The notes under the pieces are model-generated. The model searched no databases. It was given only the letters and a program-made list of their open reading frames with translations, and was not told the origin of the DNA. The position numbers were made by a program, and so were the translations under genes. A stretch of 64,000 nucleotides of DNA from an uncultured Lachnospiraceae bacterium (lineage in GTDB: Bacteria; Bacillota; Clostridia; Lachnospirales; Lachnospiraceae), in NCBI GenBank assembly GCA_910586125.1, contig CAJUHP010000018.1, positions 10,606-74,605 on the forward strand. The letters run 5' to 3'. Below, in pieces: positions 1 through 8,043 of this stretch (its first letter is position 1; every line of letters starts with the position of its first letter).

Positions 1-1
1 G

Positions 2-400
2 TCCTACCCGGTGTCAAGCGCATTGATCGGGCTGGGGACAGAGGAACAGGTTGACGCTGTCATGGGGCAGGATATTTCATTGCAGGGATCCGAGCCTCCT
101 TCTTTTGCGGATGTTCTTTGCGCATTGGAAAAGGAGTATACGCCCATTCCGTGCGACAGATGCCAGAGGTGTACATGTCCCTATGGGACAGAGATCCATA
201 CGTTATTCCGGCAGTACCAGTATTTTCATCTGGGAAAAGATTTCTGGGCGCTGAAAAAACTGGCGCTTGGGATTGCCGAGAGCGCTGGGCATTGCCGGGA
301 GTGCGCCGGGATGCCGTGTTTGGATGCGTGTCCGCGGAAGATACGAATTCCCCAGGAGATACAGAAGGTGGAGCGGCTGGTTTGGGATAGGTTATTCTGA
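2..400 (+). CDS. Aldo/keto reductase with C-terminal 4Fe-4S domain (3' part only)
   Basis: Partial gene: the reading frame is open to the left edge, so the TIM-barrel catalytic part lies outside the window. What remains begins with the end of the barrel (SSALIGLGTEEQVD, the usual last strand and helix of aldo/keto reductases). A cysteine-rich tail follows with CDRCQRC-CP and, further on, HCRECAGMPCLDACP, the two clusters of a ferredoxin-like 4Fe-4S module. The family comprises NAD(P)H-dependent oxidoreductases; members with this tail probably pass electrons to or from iron-sulfur clusters. The substrate cannot be told. The stop is 68 bases before the next gene, which has its own ribosome binding site. 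Confidence 0.85.
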   Translation, partial: SYPVSSALIGLGTEEQVDAVMGQDISLQGSEPPSFADVLCALEKEYTPIPCDRCQRCTCPYGTEIHTLFRQYQYFHLGKDFWALKKLALGIAESAGHCRECAGMPCLDACPRKIRIPQEIQKVERLVWDRLF

Positions 401-468
401 CCGGGCAGGTGCGGGGGAAGAGGAGAAACGAATGATCCAGGTTGACAGACAGTAGAATGTGAGGAAAA

Positions 469-3400
469 ATGTACATAGGAGATCTGCATATCCACTCCCG
501 GTATTCGCGTGCCACCAGCAGAGATTGTACGCCGGAATATCTGGATTTGTGGGCAGGAAGAAAAGGAATCGACATCGTAGGTACAGGGGATTTTACGCAC
601 CCGGCCTGGCGGGAGGAGCTGACAGAAAAGCTTGAGCCGGCTGAGGAGGGCCTGTATGTGCTGAAAGAGGAATACCGGCTGGAGGAAGCAAAGAAAACAG
701 GCCGGCGTCCCCGTTTTGTAGTCACCGGTGAAATCAGCTCCATTTATAAAAAGGGAGACCGGGTGAGAAAAGTACATAGCCTTCTGATTCTGCCGAGCCT
801 TGCGGCGGCGCAGGCACTGGCAAAGCGGCTGGAGCTGATCGGCAATGTGCATTCGGACGGACGGCCGATTCTGGGCGTTCCCTGCAAAGATCTGCTGGAA
901 ATTCTGCTGGAAACCAGTCCGAAAGGGATTTATGTGCCGGCTCATATCTGGACGCCTCACTTTTCTCTGTTCGGCGCATTTTCGGGCTTTGACGCCATAG
1001 AAGAATGTTTTGAAGATCTGACGCCCCATATTCATGCGCTGGAGACGGGGCTTTCTTCGGACCCGTCGATGAACTGGCGTGTGAGCGCGCTGGATCGGTT
1101 TCAGCTACTTTCCCATTCGGATGCTCATTCTCCGGCAAAGCTGGGAAGAGAGGCCGATCTGTTCGACATAGATCTGTCCTATAGCGGACTTTTTCGCGCG
1201 ATCCAGGAAGGAAAAGGACTGGCGGGCACGATTGAATTTTTTCCGGAAGAGGGGAAATACCATTTTGACGGACACAGAAAATGCGGCCTGTGCATCAGCC
1301 CTCGCGAGACGGCCAGCTATCAGAATCGCTGCCCGGTATGCGGCAGAAAGATAACGATCGGCGTGCAAAACCGGGTGGAGCAGTTGGCGGATCGGAAGGA
1401 AGGCTTTCGTCTGCCGTCGGGCCGTCCTTTTGAGAGCTTGGTGCCGCTTTTAGAAGTAATCGGCGCTTCGATGGGAATGTCTTCTGCCGCGAAGCGGGTG
1501 GCGGAAACATATGGGAAAATGATAGAAACGCTGGGGCCGGAGTTTGCGATTCTGCGGGAAGTTCCTGTCGAGGACGTCAAAAAAACGGCGGGACCTCTGG
1601 TGGCGGAGGGGATTCGCCGTCTGCGCAGGGGAGAGGTGGAGCGTACGCCGGGCTTTGATGGAGAGTACGGAAAAATCCGTCTGCTGCTCCCGGAGGAGAT
1701 CCGCGCTCTGGAAGGCCAGATGTCCCTCTTTTCGCCAAAAGAACTGGAAGAATTAGAGAAAAAGCAGAAAGAAGAAAAAATAAGCCGGAATATAAAAACG
1801 GAGACAGGCGGTTCTCAAAACGGCGCCGGGAGAAAAGAAAATGCCGGGGAGAAAGAAGACGCCGGGAGAAATGACAGCGCGGCTCAGGAAAGCGTCTTGC
1901 CGCCGACGGGGCTCAATGCGCGACAAAGAGAGGCCGTGAAACAGACCGGCCGGGCGGTGGCAGTCATTGCCGGTCCGGGCGCAGGCAAGACCAGGACATT
2001 GATTGCCAGGCTTCATAATCTGCTAAAGGAGAGGAGGATTTCGCCAGAGGAGATAACGGCAGTAACCTTCACCAATCAGGCCGCCAGGGAGATGCGCGCC
2101 AGAACGGCAGAATATGCCTCCCTGGAGGGGCAGAAGAAAAAACGCCCGAAGGACAAGAGGAGAGAAGGCGTTTGGATTGGAACGTTTCATGCGGTCTGCA
2201 GCCTTTTTCTGCAGGAGGCGGGATATTCCTTTACCGTGGCGGACGAGGGGCTTCGTGTGGAATTGGCGGCAGATACTTTACAGAAATGGGATAGGAAGGA
2301 TTCTCCCGATCAATTTCTGCAGGAACTTTCCCGATTGAAAAACGGGTTGGTCAAAGAGACGGGGATGGCGGATCTGTCTGATTTCGCCTGGCCCGCTTGT
2401 CTGGAGAAATCTGCTTCTTCTGAGTGGCCGCGCATTTCTGACATAGATGAGACGAAAAGTCAGGATATCTATCGGTACTATCAAGAGCTTCTGCGGCAGG
2501 AGGGGGCGCTGGATTACGATGATCTTCTGCTAAAAACATGCGAGCTTCTGGAAAATATGCCGGAGAATGCGCCGGAGAGAAAACGGTTTTCGTATCTTCT
2601 CATTGATGAGTTCCAGGATATCAATCCACTTCAGTACCGTCTGATGAAGGAATGGGGGCGCGGCGGCAGGGAACTGTTTGTCATCGGGGACCCGGACCAG
2701 TCCATCTATGGTTTTCGCGGGTGTACCCCCCATGTCTTTGGCCGCCTGAAAACAGATTACCCGGATTGCTGTATCGTGCGTCTGGAAGAAAATTACCGCT
2801 GCGCGCCAACCATACTGGAGGCAGCCCTTGGGCTCATCTCTCATAATGAGGGGGGCGTGCGCGCAATGACGGCGAAAAAACAGCCCTTGGCAGCCGGGCA
2901 GCCTTTGCCTCTGCGTATTGTGTCGGCGCAGGATGAGCGCCGGGAAGCGATTTTTGTGGCGAAGGAGATTGCGAGACAGATCGGCGGCATTGACATGCTG
3001 GATACCGATCAAAACGGGGCAGGGGAAAACCGTCCGCTGCGGGGATTTTCGGATATTGCCGTGCTGTATCGGACGCGCCGGCAGGCCGCGCTGCTGGAAA
3101 AATGTTTCCGGCAGGAGGGCATTCCCTACCTGGTGGGAGGGCGGGAGGATTTCCTGCGGGAGCGGGAAGTGCGGGCGGCGTTGTACTTTTTTCGCCATGT
3201 ACTCGATGGGGAAAAGGGGGCGTCAGAAATATTGTGCCGCAGGCTGCTGCGGCCTATTCTGGAGGAGAACTGGGAGGAAAAACTGACGTTTCTGACCGGG
3301 AAGTACAGGAAAAAAATAAGGAAAGCCCGTCCGGTAAAACTGCTGGAGGAGTGGGCCGGGGAGATTGGTTTAGAGCAGGAGGAAGCCATAAAGAAGCTGA

Positions 3401-3885
3401 CCGACATGTCCGTTCTGTATCCGACCATGGAAGATTTTTTCTACACGCTTTCCTTTGGGGAGGACGGGGATGTGAGACGAAACGGCGGCAGAAGATATAC
3501 GGCGGACGCGGTGACGCTGATGACGCTTCACGGCTCCAAAGGATTGGAATTTCCCGTGGTGTTTCTTTACGGCATGGATAGGGGGCGCTTTCCTCTGGAA
3601 TTTCGCACCGAAAAGACAGGCCTTGAAGAAGAACGGCGCCTGTGCTATGTGGGTATGACGCGGGCAAGGGAAGAATTGATTCTGGTCTGCGCGGCGGAAC
3701 CCTCCCCATTTCTTTCAGAAATTCCACCGGGGGCCGCAAAACAGGAGCAGGCATATAAAGCGGAGGAGGAAGAGAGCGTGCAGGCAGTACAGATCAGCCT
3801 GTTCGACTGGCTTGCAGAGTCCGCGGCCGGCAGCGGGAGCGCGGCCAAAAAAGATACGCCGCACTGCGTTTCGATCGGCAGGTAG
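469..3885 (+). CDS. EndoQ-like PHP nuclease fused to UvrD/PcrA-type helicase
   Basis: A 1138-residue two-part protein. Residues 1 to about 400 resemble the endonuclease Q/PHP family: DLHIHSRYS near residue 5 and further His/Asp motifs for a metal centre. A four-cysteine zinc finger follows (CGLC at about 272 and CPVCG near 290). EndoQ enzymes of archaea and some bacteria nick DNA 5' of deaminated bases. A charged linker (about 430-480) joins this to a superfamily 1 helicase with Walker A GPGAGKT near 501, DEFQDINP near 712, GDPDQSIYGFRG, LHGSKGLEFP and YVGMTRARE. All helicase motifs look intact. The start follows a GAGG box. Probable role: repair of deaminated DNA with coupled unwinding. The fusion is direct; the substrate is inferred from family. 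Confidence 0.85.
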   Translation: MYIGDLHIHSRYSRATSRDCTPEYLDLWAGRKGIDIVGTGDFTHPAWREELTEKLEPAEEGLYVLKEEYRLEEAKKTGRRPRFVVTGEISSIYKKGDRVRKVHSLLILPSLAAAQALAKRLELIGNVHSDGRPILGVPCKDLLEILLETSPKGIYVPAHIWTPHFSLFGAFSGFDAIEECFEDLTPHIHALETGLSSDPSMNWRVSALDRFQLLSHSDAHSPAKLGREADLFDIDLSYSGLFRAIQEGKGLAGTIEFFPEEGKYHFDGHRKCGLCISPRETASYQNRCPVCGRKITIGVQNRVEQLADRKEGFRLPSGRPFESLVPLLEVIGASMGMSSAAKRVAETYGKMIETLGPEFAILREVPVEDVKKTAGPLVAEGIRRLRRGEVERTPGFDGEYGKIRLLLPEEIRALEGQMSLFSPKELEELEKKQKEEKISRNIKTETGGSQNGAGRKENAGEKEDAGRNDSAAQESVLPPTGLNARQREAVKQTGRAVAVIAGPGAGKTRTLIARLHNLLKERRISPEEITAVTFTNQAAREMRARTAEYASLEGQKKKRPKDKRREGVWIGTFHAVCSLFLQEAGYSFTVADEGLRVELAADTLQKWDRKDSPDQFLQELSRLKNGLVKETGMADLSDFAWPACLEKSASSEWPRISDIDETKSQDIYRYYQELLRQEGALDYDDLLLKTCELLENMPENAPERKRFSYLLIDEFQDINPLQYRLMKEWGRGGRELFVIGDPDQSIYGFRGCTPHVFGRLKTDYPDCCIVRLEENYRCAPTILEAALGLISHNEGGVRAMTAKKQPLAAGQPLPLRIVSAQDERREAIFVAKEIARQIGGIDMLDTDQNGAGENRPLRGFSDIAVLYRTRRQAALLEKCFRQEGIPYLVGGREDFLREREVRAALYFFRHVLDGEKGASEILCRRLLRPILEENWEEKLTFLTGKYRKKIRKARPVKLLEEWAGEIGLEQEEAIKKLTDMSVLYPTMEDFFYTLSFGEDGDVRRNGGRRYTADAVTLMTLHGSKGLEFPVVFLYGMDRGRFPLEFRTEKTGLEEERRLCYVGMTRAREELILVCAAEPSPFLSEIPPGAAKQEQAYKAEEEESVQAVQISLFDWLAESAAGSGSAAKKDTPHCVSIGR

Positions 3886-3917
3886 CAGAACGCACAATTT
3901 GGGAGAAAGCAGAGTCA

Positions 3918-3943
3918 AATCCCCCGTCAGGAGACGGGGGATT
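3918..3943. terminator. Hairpin between convergent genes
   Basis: A perfect 11-bp inverted repeat (arms aatcccccgtc and gacgggggatt, loop agga) between the helicase and the phosphoesterase. It includes the last bases and stop codon of the phosphoesterase. No strong T-run follows on either strand, so its use as an intrinsic terminator is inferred from position and GC-rich stem. Confidence 0.5.
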
Positions 3944-4829
3944 GCTTGGCATAAGAATCAATACAGACAGATTCCGCCAGCACTTCTCTGGCTACATAGA
4001 GGCTCCGGTCCGGCCGTGTGTTGACGGTCCATTTGACCAGGGTAAGACGCCGGCAGCAGACCTCGATGCAGGTGATGCAGCGCGGGTGTACACAGCTTCC
4101 CGTATTGCAGAAAGGGGCGTCGGCCGTTCCGATCATGGGCCGGTGTGTGTGGCCGGTGATCAGAATATGTCCTTCCATGCGGGCCCAGTCTGTGAGTTTT
4201 TCTTCGGCCCGCCGCTTCTTTTTGTTGTTTTTGGCGGCACTGGTGGGATCTAAAAAGCCCATGCGCTCCGCTGGTCCCCACAGGTATCGAACCAGAAAAC
4301 GGCTGAGCCGCCAAAGGCGGCTGTTGAGAAAATCCGTCTGGTGCCCGTGCGTCAGGTAGAGGTCTCTTCTCTGCTTTTGATCCTGTAAAATCAGGCCGGA
4401 GTAGAAGGTAATGCCGGGAAACAGGGGAAGATCTTCGTTTCCGGAGGGGCAGGAGAAGGAGGAAAACCATTGGTTTGCTTTTTTGGGCGAGCGTTTCACC
4501 ATGTCGTGGTTGCCGTAGAGCATATAGAGCCGCCCTTCCTGATAAAACTTGGACAATAACCAGAAAACGTTGCTGTGAACTTCAACAATCTGCTTCATGG
4601 AGCGGTTTTCCCACAGCTCATCCCCATCCCCCAGCTCAATATAGGTGTATCCCAGATTGTAATAATACTGCAGAGCTGCAAAATACAGATGCTGGTTTTT
4701 CAGAAAATTATCGTTGGAGCTTCCGTTTCCCCGATGACAGTCGCTGATTAAAATAAATTTGGAATGCTCATACAGGGGAATCAGAGGCGCGTTCTGAAAG
4801 GCTTCCCGCATTCGGTGATCAGTGTTCAT
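3927..4829 (-). CDS. Metallophosphoesterase (calcineurin-like)
   Basis: 300 residues with the ordered metal-binding motifs of calcineurin-like phosphoesterases: SDCHRG near residue 29, GDGDELWEN, YGNHD, THGH and GHTH. Family members are two-metal phosphohydrolases acting on phosphoproteins, nucleotides or lipid-linked substrates. The many aromatic and basic residues after THGH and the lack of a signal peptide suggest a cytosolic enzyme, but I cannot name the substrate. The start overlaps the last 11 bases of the upstream DUF4474 gene, so the two are probably cotranscribed and translationally coupled. Confidence 0.85.
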   Translation of the reverse strand: MNTDHRMREAFQNAPLIPLYEHSKFILISDCHRGNGSSNDNFLKNQHLYFAALQYYYNLGYTYIELGDGDELWENRSMKQIVEVHSNVFWLLSKFYQEGRLYMLYGNHDMVKRSPKKANQWFSSFSCPSGNEDLPLFPGITFYSGLILQDQKQRRDLYLTHGHQTDFLNSRLWRLSRFLVRYLWGPAERMGFLDPTSAAKNNKKKRRAEEKLTDWARMEGHILITGHTHRPMIGTADAPFCNTGSCVHPRCITCIEVCCRRLTLVKWTVNTRPDRSLYVAREVLAESVCIDSYAKQSPVS

Positions 4830-5715
4830 GCGAATGTCTCCGCCGTCTGCGTGGCTTTCGGATTGTGATCATCTTTCGGAAGGCAAATGGCAGGAAGTAA
4901 TACAGATACAGAAGGCGGTCGATGCTTTTGCAGAAGGGCCGTGTGATCCACAGGTAAAGCCCGCAGAAAATCCGGTTTTTCCACTGTGAAAAAGCGCAGA
5001 TCAGGCGCATAAAAAATCCGTGTCCGGATCGGGAATGAAAACAGAGCGTTGCGGTCAGTCCTTCGATGCACAGATGTTCCGGATCAAAACCGCATTCCCG
5101 CAGCGCGCTGACAAAGGCGCAGAGCATTCGGCCGTTGGGGAACGCGATGGAAACACTCATCCGCAGCGTATGCGGGCGGGAGAAAAGACCCATGGAAAAT
5201 CCGGCCAGCCACCAGTGCCGTTCGCTCAGCGAGAAGAGCGGACAGCTATCCCGGTATAAAGTCGTGCAGATCGGAAGCATTTCGGCATCGGAAACGGCAT
5301 GGAACAGAGCATGCTTTTGTTCGGCAGGAGAAAGAATGCCGTCAGCTTTGTAGATGCCGGTTTCACAGCCGGTATTGATGCCGTACTGGCCTTTCCAGAA
5401 TTCAATCAGCCAGGTGCGGCCGTCATACTCAAAGTAGACGGGAAGGCAGTCGAATACCATCTGAAAGAAAGGCGCGGCCCAGTCAAAGAAGGCGCAGTAT
5501 CCGAACGAGCGCTGCCAGGCGTCCTGACGGGAGATGAAGATATCCTGTTCAAGATCATAACAGAAACCAAACGGTTCGATGAGAGCGGATAGAATCCGGC
5601 ATTTTTCCTCCATACAAAGGCCGCAGACTTTTTTGATAATGCGGGGACGCCGGTATATCTGAATGCAGACAAACACGATGCAAAGAAAAATAAAACATCC
5701 GATTGCGATATACAT
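4819..5715 (-). CDS. DUF4474 domain protein, membrane anchored
   Basis: 298 residues. It begins with one hydrophobic segment (about 2-20, IAIGCFIFLCIVFVCIQ) and continues with a domain I recognise as DUF4474 from DAWQRSFGYC, FEYDGRTWLIEFWKGQYG and GCETGIY. The C-terminus is very basic (KPRRRRRHSHEH). The family is largely restricted to Lachnospiraceae and relatives and has no known function. It is the first gene of a two-gene unit with the metallophosphoesterase and diverges from DUF6054. Nothing in the sequence shows catalytic residues I can name. Confidence 0.8.
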   Translation of the reverse strand: MYIAIGCFIFLCIVFVCIQIYRRPRIIKKVCGLCMEEKCRILSALIEPFGFCYDLEQDIFISRQDAWQRSFGYCAFFDWAAPFFQMVFDCLPVYFEYDGRTWLIEFWKGQYGINTGCETGIYKADGILSPAEQKHALFHAVSDAEMLPICTTLYRDSCPLFSLSERHWWLAGFSMGLFSRPHTLRMSVSIAFPNGRMLCAFVSALRECGFDPEHLCIEGLTATLCFHSRSGHGFFMRLICAFSQWKNRIFCGLYLWITRPFCKSIDRLLYLYYFLPFAFRKMITIRKPRRRRRHSHEH

Positions 5716-5836
5716 GATACAATGAATCCTGATTTCTTTTTACTGTATTGTATGTCCTTGAGGCCGTCTGTGACAGTCTGCCTGCGCGGAGGTTTTTGAT
5801 AAATTATTTGCGGAGGCTTGCGCCGGATACGGGAAA

Positions 5837-5998
5837 ATGGTAGAATACAGAGAGATAGAAGCAGAAAAAGATCCGACTGTTCTTGTCATCCGTTGGCGGG
5901 AGGATCCGACCGTTTACGAGATCACGGCGGTCAGGAAAGGAGAAGGGATATGGCAAAATATGAAAAACAGGTCAAAGGAAATTTTGATACGATCTTAG
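5837..5998 (+). CDS. Possible small protein overlapping the DUF6054 start
   Basis: A 53-codon frame, ATG at 5837, starting MVEYREIEAEKDPTVLVIRW and ending inside the beginning of the DUF6054 gene in another frame. Codon choice looks coding-like up to about 5940, and the intergenic gap is otherwise unexplained. The ribosome binding site is weak (gggaaa). It could be a leader peptide, a decayed gene remnant or chance. I know no homologue. Confidence 0.25.
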   Translation: MVEYREIEAEKDPTVLVIRWREDPTVYEITAVRKGEGIWQNMKNRSKEILIRS

Positions 5999-6282
5999 GC
6001 CGTCTGCACGAAGCGATTCTTGGCGGCAGCGTGTCGGCGTCCTATGAGGATGGCTTCTATTACAGGCAGGGGGAGTTTAACTGTGCCGTGCGCGTTTACG
6101 AGCGCTATAGCTTCACCGGCAGCAACCGGGTCAGCATGACGGTTGCGCTGACCGGAAGCGGAGGAAGCTATCTGCTTTCTGCGATCACTTCCGGCGGCAG
6201 CCAGGCAATGTTTTTTAAACTGAATACGTGGGGGGAGGAGTCATTTCTGCAGACGATTGCCGAGGTGGCGGATTCGCTGTAA
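5950..6282 (+). CDS. DUF6054 family protein
   Basis: 110 residues, beginning MAKYEKQVKGNFD. The ATG at 5950 is chosen because aaaggagaaggg precedes it at correct spacing; an in-frame upstream extension to 5818 lacks this and reads as low-complexity Arg-rich sequence. The features SVSASYEDGFYYRQG, CAVRVYERYS and ITSGGSQAMFFK match the small DUF6054 family of Firmicutes, of unknown role. It has no membrane segment. The next gene (NYN-LOTUS) starts 35 bases later in the same direction, so a shared transcript is likely. Confidence 0.8.
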   Translation: MAKYEKQVKGNFDTILGRLHEAILGGSVSASYEDGFYYRQGEFNCAVRVYERYSFTGSNRVSMTVALTGSGGSYLLSAITSGGSQAMFFKLNTWGEESFLQTIAEVADSL

Positions 6283-6317
6283 GAGGGACGAAAATTTCGG
6301 AGAGAACAGGAGAGAGA

Positions 6318-7196
6318 ATGGACAATGAACTGAGATTTGCCATATTGATTGATGCGGACAACGTATCGGATCGATACATTAAGATTATACTGGACGAAAC
6401 CGCCAATAACGGGGTTGTGACCTACAAACGAATATACGGGGACTGGACCACATCGCGGCTGGCCTCGTGGAAAAATATTTTGCTGGAGAATTCGATTATC
6501 CCCATTCAGCAGTACGGCTATACGTACGGAAAAAATGCAACGGACTCGGCTATGATAATCGACGCGATGGATATTCTGTATTCGGAAACGGTGGACGGCT
6601 TTTGTATTGTCTCGTCCGACAGCGATTTTACCCGGTTGGCGGCCAGACTGCGGGAGGCTGGCATGCAGGTGATCGGCATGGGGGAGGAGAAGACGCCAAA
6701 GCCCTTTATTTCCGCCTGCAATCAGTTTAAATATCTGGATCTTTTGTATTCCGCCCAGCAGAAGGAGGAGAAAGAAGAGAAGGAACAGGAGGAGATGGAA
6801 GAAAAAGCCGCTAAGGAGCGGGCCGCCAAGGGACAGCCGCCGCAGGGACCGTTTTTGGGCAAGAGCGCATGGGTCAGACCGGCAGACGGCGGTTTCTCCC
6901 GAAATCAGAACACAAAGTTCAAGGATATGAAGAACGTCCGCCGGACAATCAACGCGATTATCAATAAGTGTTCGGATGAAGAAGGATGGCTGTCCACCGG
7001 CAAGCTGGGAGATCAGCTTTCAAAGCGTATGCCGGAATTTGACGTGAGAAATTATGGTTTTTCCAAACTGACGCCCTTTATCAAATCTCTGGGTGACTAT
7101 GAGCTGCGGAAAACGTTGATCGGCGGTCAAAAGCAGATCTATCTGCGGCTGAAGGAGAAAAAGGCGGACAAAAACCGGCCGGAGAGCGACCGCTAA
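6318..7196 (+). CDS. NYN domain-LOTUS (OST-HTH) protein, probable RNase
   Basis: 292 residues; the ATG at 6318 follows an aggagaga box. Residues 1-145 form a NYN (PIN-like) nuclease domain: FAILIDADNVSDRYI, DSAMIIDAMDILY and VSSDSDFTRL supply the conserved acidic residues. A Glu/Lys-rich, probably helical linker (about 155-185) leads to a LOTUS/OST-HTH domain (about 205-285, NAIINKCSDEEGWLSTGKLG to YGFSKLTPFIKSL). The architecture is that of bacterial relatives of eukaryotic MARF1/Limkain: a metal-dependent RNase with an RNA-binding module. The target RNA is unknown. The gene follows DUF6054 closely and precedes a phosphoesterase by 29 bases. Confidence 0.88.
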   Translation: MDNELRFAILIDADNVSDRYIKIILDETANNGVVTYKRIYGDWTTSRLASWKNILLENSIIPIQQYGYTYGKNATDSAMIIDAMDILYSETVDGFCIVSSDSDFTRLAARLREAGMQVIGMGEEKTPKPFISACNQFKYLDLLYSAQQKEEKEEKEQEEMEEKAAKERAAKGQPPQGPFLGKSAWVRPADGGFSRNQNTKFKDMKNVRRTINAIINKCSDEEGWLSTGKLGDQLSKRMPEFDVRNYGFSKLTPFIKSLGDYELRKTLIGGQKQIYLRLKEKKADKNRPESDR

Positions 7197-7225
7197 CGGC
7201 TGACAGCAGGAAGGAGAAGCAGAGT

Positions 7226-8038
7226 TTGACACAAAAATTGAAACTGCAGACGTACACCATAGACACCCCGAAGCTCTCTCGTCCGCTTTGTTTGGCGATC
7301 GTATCGGATCTGCATGGATGTGAATATGGAAAAAAGCAGAGAGATCTTTTAGATACCATATACAGGCAGGATCCGGACGCCGTTTTGATGGCGGGAGATA
7401 TGAGCGATGCCCGCGGCGGCGACGCGCCTTACTGGGAGTTTCTGAGAGGAGTAGCGGCAATGGTTCCCTGCTACTATGTGACGGGAAACCATGAGTTTAG
7501 CCGCAACAGGCGCTATGACTGTTTTTCCGAGGAGACGGTAAGACGGCAGAAGGAAGAAATCCGAAGGATAGGAATCCATATTCTGGAGGGGGAGAAGAAG
7601 CTTCTTGGCGGCAGCGGGGGACAAGTGGCGCTCATGGGAATGGACGACGAACTGGTGGGAAAGGAAGAATTTAACCGTCAGTATCTGCGCTGCTGCAGGA
7701 AGGTCAAACAGGAAGAATACACGATTCTTCTGAGTCATCGTCCGGAGAAAATGGGAGCGTACCGCTGCTTTCCCGGTGATTTGGTGGTCTGCGGCCATGC
7801 GCATGGCGGTCAGTGGCGCCTGTGGGGGGCAAGAGGAGGCGTATACGCGCCGGGGCAGGGACTCTTTCCCCGTTATGCCGGCGGTTTGTATCCGAGAGAG
7901 CAGGGATTTCTGCTGGTGAGCTGCGGTCTGTGCTATAAGTATCCGAAAATTCCGCGTTTCGGCAACCCGCCGGAGCTGGTTATTTTAAACCTGAATCCGG
8001 CCGGTAAAAGGCGGGAGACAACAAAGAAAGGAAGTTAA
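7226..8038 (+). CDS. Metallophosphoesterase, YkuE/YaeI-like
   Basis: 270 residues starting with TTG after an aggaaggagaag box. It carries SDLHG, GDMSD, GNHEFS, LSHRPE and CGHAHGG, the complete motif series of calcineurin-like enzymes, in the arrangement of the YkuE/YaeI branch. That branch acts at the membrane on lipid-linked phosphates in some bacteria. No clear signal peptide or membrane segment is present, so a cytosolic or peripheral location is likely. The next gene starts 5 bases after the stop, so it sits in an operon with the aminopeptidase. Confidence 0.85.
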   Translation: MTQKLKLQTYTIDTPKLSRPLCLAIVSDLHGCEYGKKQRDLLDTIYRQDPDAVLMAGDMSDARGGDAPYWEFLRGVAAMVPCYYVTGNHEFSRNRRYDCFSEETVRRQKEEIRRIGIHILEGEKKLLGGSGGQVALMGMDDELVGKEEFNRQYLRCCRKVKQEEYTILLSHRPEKMGAYRCFPGDLVVCGHAHGGQWRLWGARGGVYAPGQGLFPRYAGGLYPREQGFLLVSCGLCYKYPKIPRFGNPPELVILNLNPAGKRRETTKKGS

Positions 8039-8043
8039 ATAAA

